Below are positions 33,712 to 41,822 of a stretch of 57,142 nucleotides of DNA, in pieces (the stretch's first letter is position 1; every line of letters starts with the position of its first letter). The notes beneath the pieces were generated by a model that saw nothing but the letters and a program-made list of their open reading frames with translations, did not search any database and had not been told where the DNA came from. The position numbers were made by a program, and so were the translations under genes. This DNA is from Bradyrhizobium embrapense (GTDB lineage: Bacteria; Pseudomonadota; Alphaproteobacteria; Rhizobiales; Xanthobacteraceae): contig NZ_LFIP02000018.1 of assembly GCF_001189235.2 (NCBI RefSeq), positions 1 to 57,142 of the forward strand, given 5' to 3'.

Positions 33712-35124
33712 CTACGCCGTGCCCGCCGCCCTGAACTGGCTCGCCGCGCGCTGCAAATTCTGCGGCATGCTGAGCAGCAGCGCCTTGCGGTCGGCGACGG
33801 CGTTATGGAACTGCTCGAGCGCGATGTTGAACGCGGTCAGCGTGCCTTCCTCGATGGCGCCGTGCTCGAAGCAGTCCAGCGTGTGGCGCAGGATGTCGTC
33901 GGCTTCCGCCTGCAGCTGGTCGAGCTCGTCGGTCGAATCGCTCTGCCGCGCAGTCTTCAGCATCTCCAGCAGGCGCTCGCGCTGCGAGGTGTTGGTGTTG
34001 CGTTCGTCCTGCTTGAGATAGCCGGCGAACCATGCACCGGCCGAGCCCATCGCCGAGAACGCCATCAGGCTCCACCAGATGTAATCGCTGTAGCGGTCGA
34101 GGAAGGTCTTTTCCTCGCCATCGACGAAGGCGGCCGCGCCGGGATGCACCGGGATGGTGGCGTCCTTGTCGGTGTCTGGCGTCTCGATCTTGGCGGCGAG
34201 CGGGAAGTCGTTCTTGAGCGATTGCCGGATCGCGAACAATTGCCGGGTGAAGGCCGCGACGGTGGCGTCCGACAGGCCCTTTCGCGCGACGATGTGGTGC
34301 GAGAAGCTGATCGTCTTCACCTCGTCGTCGGGCCGGTCCGCCGAGCCGAGCGAGCCGGCGGGAATTTCCGCAGCCTCATAGGCCGGATGGTTCTGCGCGA
34401 TCGCCTCGGACGCATCGATCGGCAGGAACGTGGGCTCGCCGCCGTCCTTGGCCGACGCCGTGATCGCATCGATGGTGAGCTTGCTGTTGGCCGGCCCCAC
34501 GGCGAGATAGGCGTCGGCCTTCAGGTTCTTGATGGCGTCGACCGCTTCATTGGCCGGGAACTGCACGATCTCGACCTTCATCGGGTCGACGCCGTATTGC
34601 GTCAGGATCAGCTTCAGCAGATTGACGTTGGCCGGCGTGCGGCCGACGACGCCGATCTTGCGGCCGGCAAGCTGTGCGATCTTGGTGATCTTTGCAGCCT
34701 TGCGGCCCTTGCTCTTGCCCTTGGCTGCGGGCGGCACCCACATCACCACGACGTTCTTGCGCAAGGTTGCGACCGCCTGCGCATTCTTCGGCACATCGAG
34801 ATCGCCGCGGATGATGGCGAGGTCGGCCTTGCCATCGGCCAGCGTCTGCGCGCTGGCGCTGGCGCCGTCGGTTTGCACCGGGCGGAGCTTGACCTGGGTG
34901 TGCTGCTGGTTGTTGAAGGCCTGCGCCAGCGCCTGCACCACCTTGACGTCGTCGCTGTTGGCGGGACCGACCGCGATCTTCAGCGTCACCGGGCGCACCG
35001 CGAAATAGTAACCGGCGATCGTCGCGCCGATGATGGCGAGCGCGCCCGCGATCAAGACGAACATCAGCCGTCGCTTTGCGGAGCGCAGCGGCTTGGGCGA
35101 TATGCTGGCGGAGCCGTCTGTCAT
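33712..35124 (-). CDS. TAXI-family TRAP-type solute-binding protein, membrane-anchored
   Basis: A 470-residue protein. Helix one is at about 22-46, then a TAXI-type periplasmic binding domain (KIAVGPANSDDVKVVQALAQA onward, to about 325). A second helix lies at about 347-367 (YIWWSLMAFSAMGSAGAWFAGY), followed by a helical cytosolic tail of about 100 residues. TAXI proteins bind small carboxylates for TRAP transporters, but no TRAP permease genes are in the window. The two-helix topology with a cytosolic tail suggests sensing or an orphan partner. ATG 35124 gives a basic cytosolic N-terminus. Confidence 0.85.
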   Translation of the reverse strand: MTDGSASISPKPLRSAKRRLMFVLIAGALAIIGATIAGYYFAVRPVTLKIAVGPANSDDVKVVQALAQAFNNQQHTQVKLRPVQTDGASASAQTLADGKADLAIIRGDLDVPKNAQAVATLRKNVVVMWVPPAAKGKSKGRKAAKITKIAQLAGRKIGVVGRTPANVNLLKLILTQYGVDPMKVEIVQFPANEAVDAIKNLKADAYLAVGPANSKLTIDAITASAKDGGEPTFLPIDASEAIAQNHPAYEAAEIPAGSLGSADRPDDEVKTISFSHHIVARKGLSDATVAAFTRQLFAIRQSLKNDFPLAAKIETPDTDKDATIPVHPGAAAFVDGEEKTFLDRYSDYIWWSLMAFSAMGSAGAWFAGYLKQDERNTNTSQRERLLEMLKTARQSDSTDELDQLQAEADDILRHTLDCFEHGAIEEGTLTAFNIALEQFHNAVADRKALLLSMPQNLQRAASQFRAAGTA

Positions 35125-35335
35125 CGATCTCGCAAACAATCGTCGGGGCTCAATCTCGCAAAACTACCAACGCGCACACATCGGGCACTTGTAGCAAATT
35201 CCCGGAGCCACAGATGTTACATCTGCGTCATGGTTACCAGCGGCGATAGGACGCTATTTCGGCCATATTTTCGGCATGGATCCACCCCGGAGGCCGGTTG
35301 TTAGGCTAAGGTCGGCGCCAAACGGGAGGGTTACC

Positions 35336-35641
35336 ATGGTTGAAAGGCTGTCAGCGGAAGCCAGGAAGGCCGCGCTCTGGGAACTGGCCGGCTGGTCGGA
35401 GCTGGCCGGGCGCGAGGCGATCGCAAAGACCTTCGTGTTCAAGGACTTCAACGAGGCCTTCGGCTTCATGGCGCGCGCCGCTTTGGTCGCCGAGAAGAGC
35501 GATCATCACCCCGAATGGAAGAACGTCTACAAGACGGTCGAGGTCGTGCTGGCGACCCACGATGTCGGCGGGGTGACCAAGCGCGATATCGACCTCGCCA
35601 AGGCGATGAACGCGATTGCAAGGCAGCTCGGGGTCAGTTGA
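35336..35641 (+). CDS. phhB: 4a-hydroxytetrahydrobiopterin dehydratase (PCD)
   Basis: A 101-residue pterin-4a-carbinolamine dehydratase that recycles the cofactor of aromatic amino acid hydroxylases. The family motif is EKSDHHPEW (about 53-61), with the active-site histidines, and VYKTVEVVLATHDVGGVT follows. The ATG has GGGAGGG upstream. No phenylalanine hydroxylase is adjacent, so in this setting a different pterin or molybdopterin-related role is possible. A DUF1232 gene follows 95 bases later. Confidence 0.92.
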   Translation: MVERLSAEARKAALWELAGWSELAGREAIAKTFVFKDFNEAFGFMARAALVAEKSDHHPEWKNVYKTVEVVLATHDVGGVTKRDIDLAKAMNAIARQLGVS

Positions 35642-35736
35642 CCCGGCTGCCGCGCAGCCTTGCGCCGGTTGGCCGACATCCCCAGATTCGCATCGTCCGC
35701 CGCCGATCCGTCGCGCGGCACTGAGGGAACCTTGCG

Positions 35737-36111
35737 ATGCCGTCGACCGACAGCGGCGTGAGATTCGGGCCTGCCGACCGGTTGGCGCAGGACCCCGAAA
35801 GCCTGCGCCGCCGCTTCTGGATCAAGTTCAAGAAAGTGGTGGCGCGGCTGCCTTTCGCCGAGGATCTGCTGGCCGCCTATTACTGCGCCTTCGACCGGCA
35901 GACGCCGCGCCATGTGCAGGCCGCGCTGCTCGGCGCGATCGTCTATTTCATCCTGCCGTTCGATTTCATCCCGGACATGCTGCCGGTGCTCGGCTTCACC
36001 GATGATGCCGCGGTGCTCGCAACCGCGATCCGCATGGTGGCAAACCACATCAAGCCCGAGCACCGCGAAGCCGCCCGCGCCGCGTTGAAGCGCGGGGTGT
36101 CGGTGGAGTGA
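35737..36111 (+). CDS. YkvA-family (DUF1232) membrane protein
   Basis: A 124-residue protein carrying the DUF1232 signature YFILPFDFIPDMLPVLGFTDDAAVL (about 70-95) in a hydrophobic segment. The preceding helix is amphipathic. The family is widespread and of unknown function. It is a single-gene unit after the pterin dehydratase gene, followed by a long palindromic repeat. Confidence 0.88.
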   Translation: MPSTDSGVRFGPADRLAQDPESLRRRFWIKFKKVVARLPFAEDLLAAYYCAFDRQTPRHVQAALLGAIVYFILPFDFIPDMLPVLGFTDDAAVLATAIRMVANHIKPEHREAARAALKRGVSVE

Positions 36112-36119
36112 GGTTCTAA

Positions 36120-36248
36120 CCTCCCCTTGAAAAGGGGAGGTCGCTTTGCTCGTCAGAGCAAAGCGGGTGGGGATCTGTTCTCTCCGCTTGCAGCATCGCC
36201 TGAGGCTGGACCCCCATCCCGGCCTTCCCCCTTTTCAGGGGGAAGGAG
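36120..36248. repeat. CTCCCCTTGAAAAGGGGAG composite repeat, copy 1
   Basis: A 129-base element made of a short hairpin (CCTCCCCTTGAAAAGGGGAGG), a second hairpin (CGCTTTGCTCGTCAGAGCAAAGCG) and an outer stem CCCCCTTTTCAGGGGG near the right end. It matches the element at 46242-46368 over nearly its whole length. Confidence 0.85.
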
Positions 36249-36263
36249 AAGATGGACTTGTCC

Positions 36264-37244
36264 TCAGCTGCCCGGATGCAGGATCACCTTGCCCATCGCC
36301 TTGCGGCCGGCGAGCACTTTCAGGGCCTCTGCAGTCTGCGACAGCGAGAAGGTCCGGTCGACATGCGAGGAGATCTTGCCTTCCGCGGTCCACTGCACGA
36401 GCTTCTCGAGGTTCTTGCGGTTCTTCTCCGGATTCTGCCGCGCCCACGCGCCCCAGAACACGCCGCGGATGTCGCAACCCTTCAGCAGTGCGAGGTTGAG
36501 CGGAATCTTCGGAATGTCGCCGGCGGCAAAGCCGATCACCAGGAAGCGGCCTTCCCATGCGGTCGAGCGCAGCGCCGCCTCGGCATAGGCGCCGCCGACC
36601 GGATCGAACACGATGTCGGCGCCCTTGCCATCGGTCAGCTTGCGCAGGCCTTCTTTGAGATCTTCCTTGGCGTAGTTCAGCGTCAGCTCGGCGCCGTGCT
36701 GCTTGGCGAATGCGAGCTTCTCGTCCGACGACGCGCAGGCAATCACCTTCAGGCCCATCAGTTTGCCGAGCTCGCACGCGGCAAGGCCGGTGCCGCCGGC
36801 GGCGCCCAGCACCGCGAGCGTCTCGCCCGGCTTCGGGCTGGCGCGATCTTCCAGCGCATGCAGCGCGGTGCCGTAGATGATGATGATGCCGGCGGCGCGG
36901 TCGTAATCGAGATTGTCGGGAATCTTCACGATCGTATTCGCCGGGAGCGCGATCTTGTCGCGCGCGCCGTTGTGGCCGCATGACGCAACGACGCGGTCGC
37001 CGACCTTCAGGTCGGTGACGCCGGCACCGATGCTCTCGATCACGCCGGCGACTTCGGCGGCCGGCGAGAATGGGAACGGCGGCTTGATCTGGTACTTGCC
37101 CTGGATCATCAGGATGTCGAAGAAATTCAGCGCCGCCGCCTTGATCGCGATCACGGCTTCGCCCGGGCCGGCCACCGGATCGGGCACGTCAGCCAGAACG
37201 AGATCGTCGGGTTGACAGTATTGCGAGCAGAGGATGGCTTTCAT
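36264..37244 (-). CDS. Zinc-independent NADPH:quinone oxidoreductase (MDR family)
   Basis: A 326-residue medium-chain reductase that reduces quinones or enoyl-type carbonyls with NADPH. It has the GroES-like N-terminal domain (KAILCSQYCQPDDL, AAALNFFD, FSPAAEVAGVI) and the Rossmann motif LGAAGGTGLAACEL (about 145-158). The structural-zinc cysteines are absent, as expected for this branch. ATG 37244 starts at the conserved MKAILC; the longer frame adds 34 unlikely residues. It is divergent from the SDR gene. Confidence 0.93.
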   Translation of the reverse strand: MKAILCSQYCQPDDLVLADVPDPVAGPGEAVIAIKAAALNFFDILMIQGKYQIKPPFPFSPAAEVAGVIESIGAGVTDLKVGDRVVASCGHNGARDKIALPANTIVKIPDNLDYDRAAGIIIIYGTALHALEDRASPKPGETLAVLGAAGGTGLAACELGKLMGLKVIACASSDEKLAFAKQHGAELTLNYAKEDLKEGLRKLTDGKGADIVFDPVGGAYAEAALRSTAWEGRFLVIGFAAGDIPKIPLNLALLKGCDIRGVFWGAWARQNPEKNRKNLEKLVQWTAEGKISSHVDRTFSLSQTAEALKVLAGRKAMGKVILHPGS

Positions 37245-37349
37245 GGACACACCTGAGTTTCGGACGCAGAAAGAACTGCAAGATCTTGGACTACAAGCTT
37301 CATGCCGGATTTGCGGCGGAGCGACAATACAGTGCGGAGGGATCAAACT

Positions 37350-38189
37350 ATGTTTGAAAAGGGCCTGCTAGCGAAAAAGCGCATCCTGATCACCGGCGGC
37401 GGCTCCGGCCTTGGTGCTGCGATGGGCGCCCGCTTCGCCGAACTCGGTGCCGAGCTGATCATCTGCGGCCGGCGCGAGACGCTGCTGGAGGAAACCGCAG
37501 GCAAATTCCGCAGCGAGCTCGGGGCCAAGGTGTCGACCGCGCGTTGCGATATCCGTGACGGTGCCGCGGTCGAGGCGATGATGGATCAGGTCTGGCAGGA
37601 CGCGCCGATCGACGTTCTCGTCAACAATGCTGCCGCAACCTTTATTGCGCAGAGCGAACATTTGTCATTCCGCGCGGCGGACGCGATCCTCGCACCGACG
37701 CTGCATGGCACGATGTACTGCACGCTCGCCGCCGGCCGCCGCTGGATCGAAGGCAAGCACAAGGGCGTGGTGCTCTCGATCCTCTCGACCTCGACCATCA
37801 CCGGCCGCGCCTTCACGGTGCCGTCGTCGATGGCCAAGACAGCGGTGCTGGCGATGACCAAGAGCCTTGCCGTCGAGTGGGGTCCGAAAGGCATCCGCAC
37901 CGTGGCGATCGCGCCCGGCGCCTTCCCGACGCCAGGTGCCACCGGACAGTTGCGTCCCGAAGGGCGCGGCGAGAGCTGGTCGCATCGCAATCCGCTCGGC
38001 CGCGCCGGCGAGCATTCGGAGCTCGCCAATCTGGCGACCTTTCTGATCTCCGATCAGGCCGGCTACATCAACGGCGAGATGGTGGTGCAGGACGGCGGCG
38101 CGCATTTGCGCAGTTCCGGCGCCGAAGACCTGCTGCAATGGACCGACGAACAGTGGGAGAAGCAACGCGCGGCGCGCGCCAAGGGCTGA
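37350..38189 (+). CDS. Short-chain dehydrogenase, 2,4-dienoyl-CoA reductase-like
   Basis: A 279-residue SDR. The cofactor motif is TGGGSGLG (about 15-22), and the next strand ends CGRRETL (NADPH preference). NNAAATF replaces NNAG, and SIAPGAFPTPG is close to the IAPGP(I/F)-TEG segment of 2,4-dienoyl-CoA reductases. The usual catalytic Tyr is not in a clear YxxxK; SSMAKTAV occupies that site, which is also known in dienoyl-CoA reductases that lack the tyrosine. GGAGGG lies ahead of the ATG. Confidence 0.88.
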   Translation: MFEKGLLAKKRILITGGGSGLGAAMGARFAELGAELIICGRRETLLEETAGKFRSELGAKVSTARCDIRDGAAVEAMMDQVWQDAPIDVLVNNAAATFIAQSEHLSFRAADAILAPTLHGTMYCTLAAGRRWIEGKHKGVVLSILSTSTITGRAFTVPSSMAKTAVLAMTKSLAVEWGPKGIRTVAIAPGAFPTPGATGQLRPEGRGESWSHRNPLGRAGEHSELANLATFLISDQAGYINGEMVVQDGGAHLRSSGAEDLLQWTDEQWEKQRAARAKG

Positions 38190-38376
38190 TCGAGGGATGA
38201 TCAAGGGCTGATGCGCGACAACGAGCGCTGAAATGCGACGATGCGCGTGCGTCCGTGGCCGGCACGCGCGTTCGGGTCGAACTGCCTTCCCAAAAAAGCG
38301 TTTCCCGGTTATCCATCCGAGCCGGCGGAGGGGGAATCGCCGGGCCATCTTGCAGTCACAATGATGGGGGAACCAG

Positions 38377-38976
38377 TTGGCTGTGCGGCAGATTCTGACA
38401 TCACTGGCGGCTTGTATCCTGTGCGGGATCATCTCCCTCGCGGCAGCGCAGGCTGCACCCAGGAAGGATGCGGCCAAGGAAGCAGCAAAGTCGGCGCCTT
38501 CGGCCGCCGCGGCTGCGGCCGGCGGTGCTGAGCCGACGCTGATCGGCCAATTCGGAACCTGGGGCGCCTACACCGCATCGCCGAACGGCAAGAAGGTGTG
38601 CTTTGCGCTCGCCAAGCCGTCGTCGTCGAAGACTAACCCGCCGAACCGACCGCGCGATCCGGCCTATGCCTTCATCTCGACCCGCCCGGCCGAGAAGGTC
38701 GTCAACGAAGTCTCGATCATGATCGGCTACACCGTGAAGCCGGGCTCGGAATCGACGCTCCAGGTCGGCGGCGGAACCTATGCGATGTATACCCAGGGCG
38801 ACGGCCTCTGGATCAAGAATGCGGCCGAGGAGGAGCGGATGGTGGAAGCCATGCGCAAATCGGCCGATCTGACCGTAAAAGCGGTCTCGGCCAAGGGTAC
38901 CGAGACGATCGACAGCTTCTCGCTGAAGGGCCTGGCGCAGGCGCTCGACCGGCTTGGGCAGGACTGCCGGCGTTAA
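38377..38976 (+). CDS. IalB-like invasion-associated locus B family protein
   Basis: A 199-residue periplasmic protein with a signal peptide (residues 4-26, AQAAP) and a Lys/Ala-rich spacer. The domain with GQFGTWGAYTASPNGKKVCFALAKP, then AYAFISTRPAEKVVNEVSIMIGY and a final cysteine in GQDCRR, fits the IalB family first described in Bartonella. The two cysteines (in KVCFA and QDCRR) could pair. The start is a TTG with GGGGGAA six bases upstream; no ATG lies in frame nearby. Role here unknown. Confidence 0.8.
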   Translation: MAVRQILTSLAACILCGIISLAAAQAAPRKDAAKEAAKSAPSAAAAAAGGAEPTLIGQFGTWGAYTASPNGKKVCFALAKPSSSKTNPPNRPRDPAYAFISTRPAEKVVNEVSIMIGYTVKPGSESTLQVGGGTYAMYTQGDGLWIKNAAEEERMVEAMRKSADLTVKAVSAKGTETIDSFSLKGLAQALDRLGQDCRR

Positions 38977-39050
38977 GACCGACTCTGAGACGTGAAATTG
39001 AGGCATTTGGCGGCTTTCCAGCACCGGCTGGAAGGCCTATTTGAGGTTTC

Positions 39051-40265
39051 ATGACCGACACCGTGACCACGACAGCCGTGTCCGGCGCCAGCGCGCTGGT
39101 CGAAAAGGTTCCGCTCGAGACCTATGTGCCGCCGGCCAAGCCGTCGCTGATCGGGCTGTCGCGCGCCGAAATCGCCGACCGCCTCGGCGAGATCGGGGTG
39201 CAGCCGGCGCAGCGCAAGATGCGCACCCAGCAGCTCTGGAACTGGATGTATTTCCGCGGCGCCAAGAACTTCGGCGAGATGACCAACGTCTCAAAGGACA
39301 TGCGCGCCCAGCTCGAGAAGCATTTTACCGTCGACCGTCCCGAGGTGGTCGCCGAGCAGATCTCCAATGACGGCACGCGCAAATGGCTGCTGCGGCTGCC
39401 GAGCGGAAACAATCTGGAGAAGCCGCACGAGGTCGAATGCGTCTACATCCCCGAGACCGATCGCGGCACGCTGTGCGTCTCTTCGCAAGTCGGCTGCACC
39501 TTGAACTGCTCGTTCTGCCACACCGGCACGCAGCGGCTGGTGCGCAACCTCACCGCCGGCGAGATCGTCGGCCAGGTGATGGTGGCGCGCGACCGGTTGA
39601 ACGACTGGGCCGACCGCGAGGACGGCACGCGGCGCGTCACCAACATCGTGATGATGGGGATGGGCGAGCCGCTGTACAATTTTGAAGCAGTGCGCGATGC
39701 GCTCCTGATCGTCGGCGACAACGAAGGCATCGGCATCTCTCGCCGCCGCATCACGCTGTCAACCTCGGGCGTGGTGCCGAACATCAAGCGTACCGGTGAG
39801 GAGATCGGTGTGATGCTCGCGATCTCGCTGCATGCGGTGCGCGACGACTTGCGCAACGAGCTGGTGCCGCTGAACCGTAAATACCCGATCAAGGAACTGC
39901 TGCAGGCTTGCCGCGACTATCCCGGCGCGTCGAACGCGCGGCGCATCACCTTCGAATATGTGATGCTCAAGGGCGTCAACGATTCGCTCGACGATGCGAA
40001 ACTGCTGGTGAAGCTGCTCAAGGGCATTCCGGCCAAGATCAATCTGATCCCATTCAACCCGTGGCCGGGCACCGCCTATGAATGCTCGGACTGGGAGCAG
40101 ATCGAAAAATTCTCCGAATACATCTTCAATGCCGGCTATTCCTCGCCGGTGCGCACGCCGCGCGGCCGCGACATCCTCGCCGCCTGCGGCCAGCTCAAGT
40201 CGGAGACCGAAAAGCTTTCGGCCCGCGAGCGCCAGGCGCTGCGTGCGATGGCGATGACGGATTGA
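39051..40265 (+). CDS. rlmN: 23S rRNA m2A2503 / tRNA m2A37 methyltransferase RlmN
   Basis: A 404-residue radical SAM enzyme that methylates A2503 of 23S rRNA and A37 of some tRNAs. The cluster motif is GCTLNCSFCHTG (Cys149, 153, 156). The SAM-binding MGMGEPLYN and the C-terminal catalytic cysteine in AACGQLK are present. The N-terminal helical RNA-binding domain is complete. A palindromic repeat follows 23 bases after the stop. Confidence 0.97.
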   Translation: MTDTVTTTAVSGASALVEKVPLETYVPPAKPSLIGLSRAEIADRLGEIGVQPAQRKMRTQQLWNWMYFRGAKNFGEMTNVSKDMRAQLEKHFTVDRPEVVAEQISNDGTRKWLLRLPSGNNLEKPHEVECVYIPETDRGTLCVSSQVGCTLNCSFCHTGTQRLVRNLTAGEIVGQVMVARDRLNDWADREDGTRRVTNIVMMGMGEPLYNFEAVRDALLIVGDNEGIGISRRRITLSTSGVVPNIKRTGEEIGVMLAISLHAVRDDLRNELVPLNRKYPIKELLQACRDYPGASNARRITFEYVMLKGVNDSLDDAKLLVKLLKGIPAKINLIPFNPWPGTAYECSDWEQIEKFSEYIFNAGYSSPVRTPRGRDILAACGQLKSETEKLSARERQALRAMAMTD

Positions 40266-40288
40266 GACGTGCCGCCCTCGATGCAGTT

Positions 40289-40372
40289 CGTCATTGCGAG
40301 GAGCGAAGCGACGAAGCAATCCATGTCTCGGCAAGTGGCGAAGTGGATTGCTTCGCTCCGCTCGCAATGACG
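40289..40372. repeat. CGTCATTGCGAG palindromic repeat, copy 3
   Basis: An 84-base imperfect palindrome, arms CGTCATTGCGAGGAGCGAAG and CGCTCCGCTCGCAATGACG. It ends only ten bases before the start of the next gene, so its right arm supplies part of that gene's leader, and GGGAGG after it serves as the ribosome-binding site. Confidence 0.9.
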
Positions 40373-40382
40373 GGGAGGTAGC

Positions 40383-40868
40383 ATGGCCCTGATCGGCCGC
40401 CTGTTCGTCGTCGCCTTCGGCTTCCTGATGGCCTGTTTCGTGGCAGGGATCATCGTCGTCGCCGTGGTGCTATATCCTGAGATCAGCGATTTCGGCGGGC
40501 AGATCGACCAGAGTGCGATCAATGTCGTGCTCGGCTTCGGCTTCATCTTCATCTCAGGCTTTGCGCTGCTGCCCGCGCTGATCGTGGTGCTGCTGACTGA
40601 AGCCTTCTTCATCCGGAGCGTGCTGGCCTATGCAGTCGGCGGCGCGATCGTCGGCGCGGCCTGCTATCTCGGCCTGGTTCCGTTCGATCCCGACATGATG
40701 CAGTTTCACGGCATCGTGCGCCGGCACATGGAGATCATGACCGGCGCCGGCATCGTCGCGGGCCTGGTCTACTGGCTGATCGCCGGCCGCGCCGCCGGCG
40801 CCTGGCGCGAGCCGCCGCGCCCCTTATCGCCGCCCCCGCCTTTGCCGTCGCAATCGCCGCGGCCGTGA
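40383..40868 (+). CDS. Four-helix membrane protein of unknown function
   Basis: A 161-residue inner-membrane protein with helices at about 4-28, 43-66, 70-95 and 118-136, and a Pro-rich cytosolic tail. I do not recognise the family. The ATG is preceded by GGGAGG that directly follows a palindromic repeat. Conserved-looking acidic residues lie in the loop LVPFDPDMMQFHG. It is followed by a PAP2 phosphatase gene 39 bases later on the same strand. Confidence 0.75.
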   Translation: MALIGRLFVVAFGFLMACFVAGIIVVAVVLYPEISDFGGQIDQSAINVVLGFGFIFISGFALLPALIVVLLTEAFFIRSVLAYAVGGAIVGAACYLGLVPFDPDMMQFHGIVRRHMEIMTGAGIVAGLVYWLIAGRAAGAWREPPRPLSPPPPLPSQSPRP

Positions 40869-40907
40869 TGCTTCCCATGCCCCACCGCCTCGGCTAAACC
40901 GCGCGCC

Positions 40908-41690
40908 ATGAACCGGACCGGACTCTTCATCGCGCTGGCGCTCGCGCTCATCATCGGCATCCTGTTTGGGGCCTATCCCGAACTGGATCTGAAGCTCGCG
41001 GCGCTGTTCTACGATGCCGCGGAAAAAACCTTCCCCGTGAAGCTCGACGCGGTGGCGCAGTTCGCGCGCGATGCGGCGATGTGGATCGCCTGGGCGCTGG
41101 TGCTGCCGGCGATCGTGACCATCGTCTGGAAATTCATCCGGCCGGATCGGCCGATGCTGATGTCCGGCCGCGCCGCGGTGTTCCTGCTCACCACGATGCT
41201 GCTCTCGGCCGGCGTGCTCACCAACCTCACCTTCAAGAACTATTGGGGCCGGCCGCGGCCGGTGTTCGTGACGCAGTTCGGCGGCGACCTGCCATTCAAG
41301 CCGTGGTGGGATCCGCGCGGCGGCTGCCCACGCAACTGTTCGTTCTTCTCCGGCGAGGGCGCCACCGCGTTCTGGACCTATGCGCCGGCGGCGCTGACGC
41401 CGCCCGCCTGGCGGCCGCTGGCTTTTGCCGGGGCGACCGTGTTCGGCATCGTCACCAGCGGGCTTCGCATGGCCTTTGGCGGCCATTTCTTCACCGACGT
41501 CGCGATCGCCGGCCTGGTGTCGTTCTTCACCGTCTGGCTGTTCTATGCGCTGATCTACCGCTGGGCCGCGACCCGGCTGACCGACGAGGCGGTCGATGCC
41601 GCGCTGACGCGGCTGGCGATGCCCGGCTACCGGCTGATGCAGCGCTGGCGCCGGGGCGGCAAGGCCGAGCCCGGCGGTACGCAAGCCTGA
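40908..41690 (+). CDS. PAP2-family phosphatase (membrane)
   Basis: A 260-residue membrane phosphatase acting on lipid or isoprenyl phosphates, with about six helices. Motif one is KNYWGRPRP (about 107-115). Motif two is FFSGEGATAFW, where the family's PSGH histidine is replaced by Glu. Motif three is SGLRMAFGGHFFTDV with the catalytic His and Asp. Because motif two deviates, catalytic details may differ; related alphaproteobacterial proteins of lipid A phosphatase type share this region. Substrate unknown. Confidence 0.88.
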   Translation: MNRTGLFIALALALIIGILFGAYPELDLKLAALFYDAAEKTFPVKLDAVAQFARDAAMWIAWALVLPAIVTIVWKFIRPDRPMLMSGRAAVFLLTTMLLSAGVLTNLTFKNYWGRPRPVFVTQFGGDLPFKPWWDPRGGCPRNCSFFSGEGATAFWTYAPAALTPPAWRPLAFAGATVFGIVTSGLRMAFGGHFFTDVAIAGLVSFFTVWLFYALIYRWAATRLTDEAVDAALTRLAMPGYRLMQRWRRGGKAEPGGTQA

Positions 41691-41732
41691 TTAAAGGCGT
41701 GCCCAGGCTCCGGAAATTTGATATTCGCCCCA

Positions 41733-41782
41733 GAGCATGATCCGGAAAAGTGGAAGCCGGTTTTCCGAAAAAGATCATGCTC
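41733..41782. repeat. GAGCATGATCCGG palindromic repeat, best copy
   Basis: A 50-base element running from GAGCATGATCCGGAAAAGTG to CCGAAAAAGATCATGCTC, with outer arms GAGCATGAT/ATCATGCTC and an inner imperfect stem. It lies 41 bases upstream of argG, so it may be part of its leader. The outer nine bases equal those of the IS630 end at 282-290. Confidence 0.85.
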
Positions 41783-41822
41783 AAAACAGTAGCATCCCGA
41801 TTTCGACCGATTGGACCGTCAC

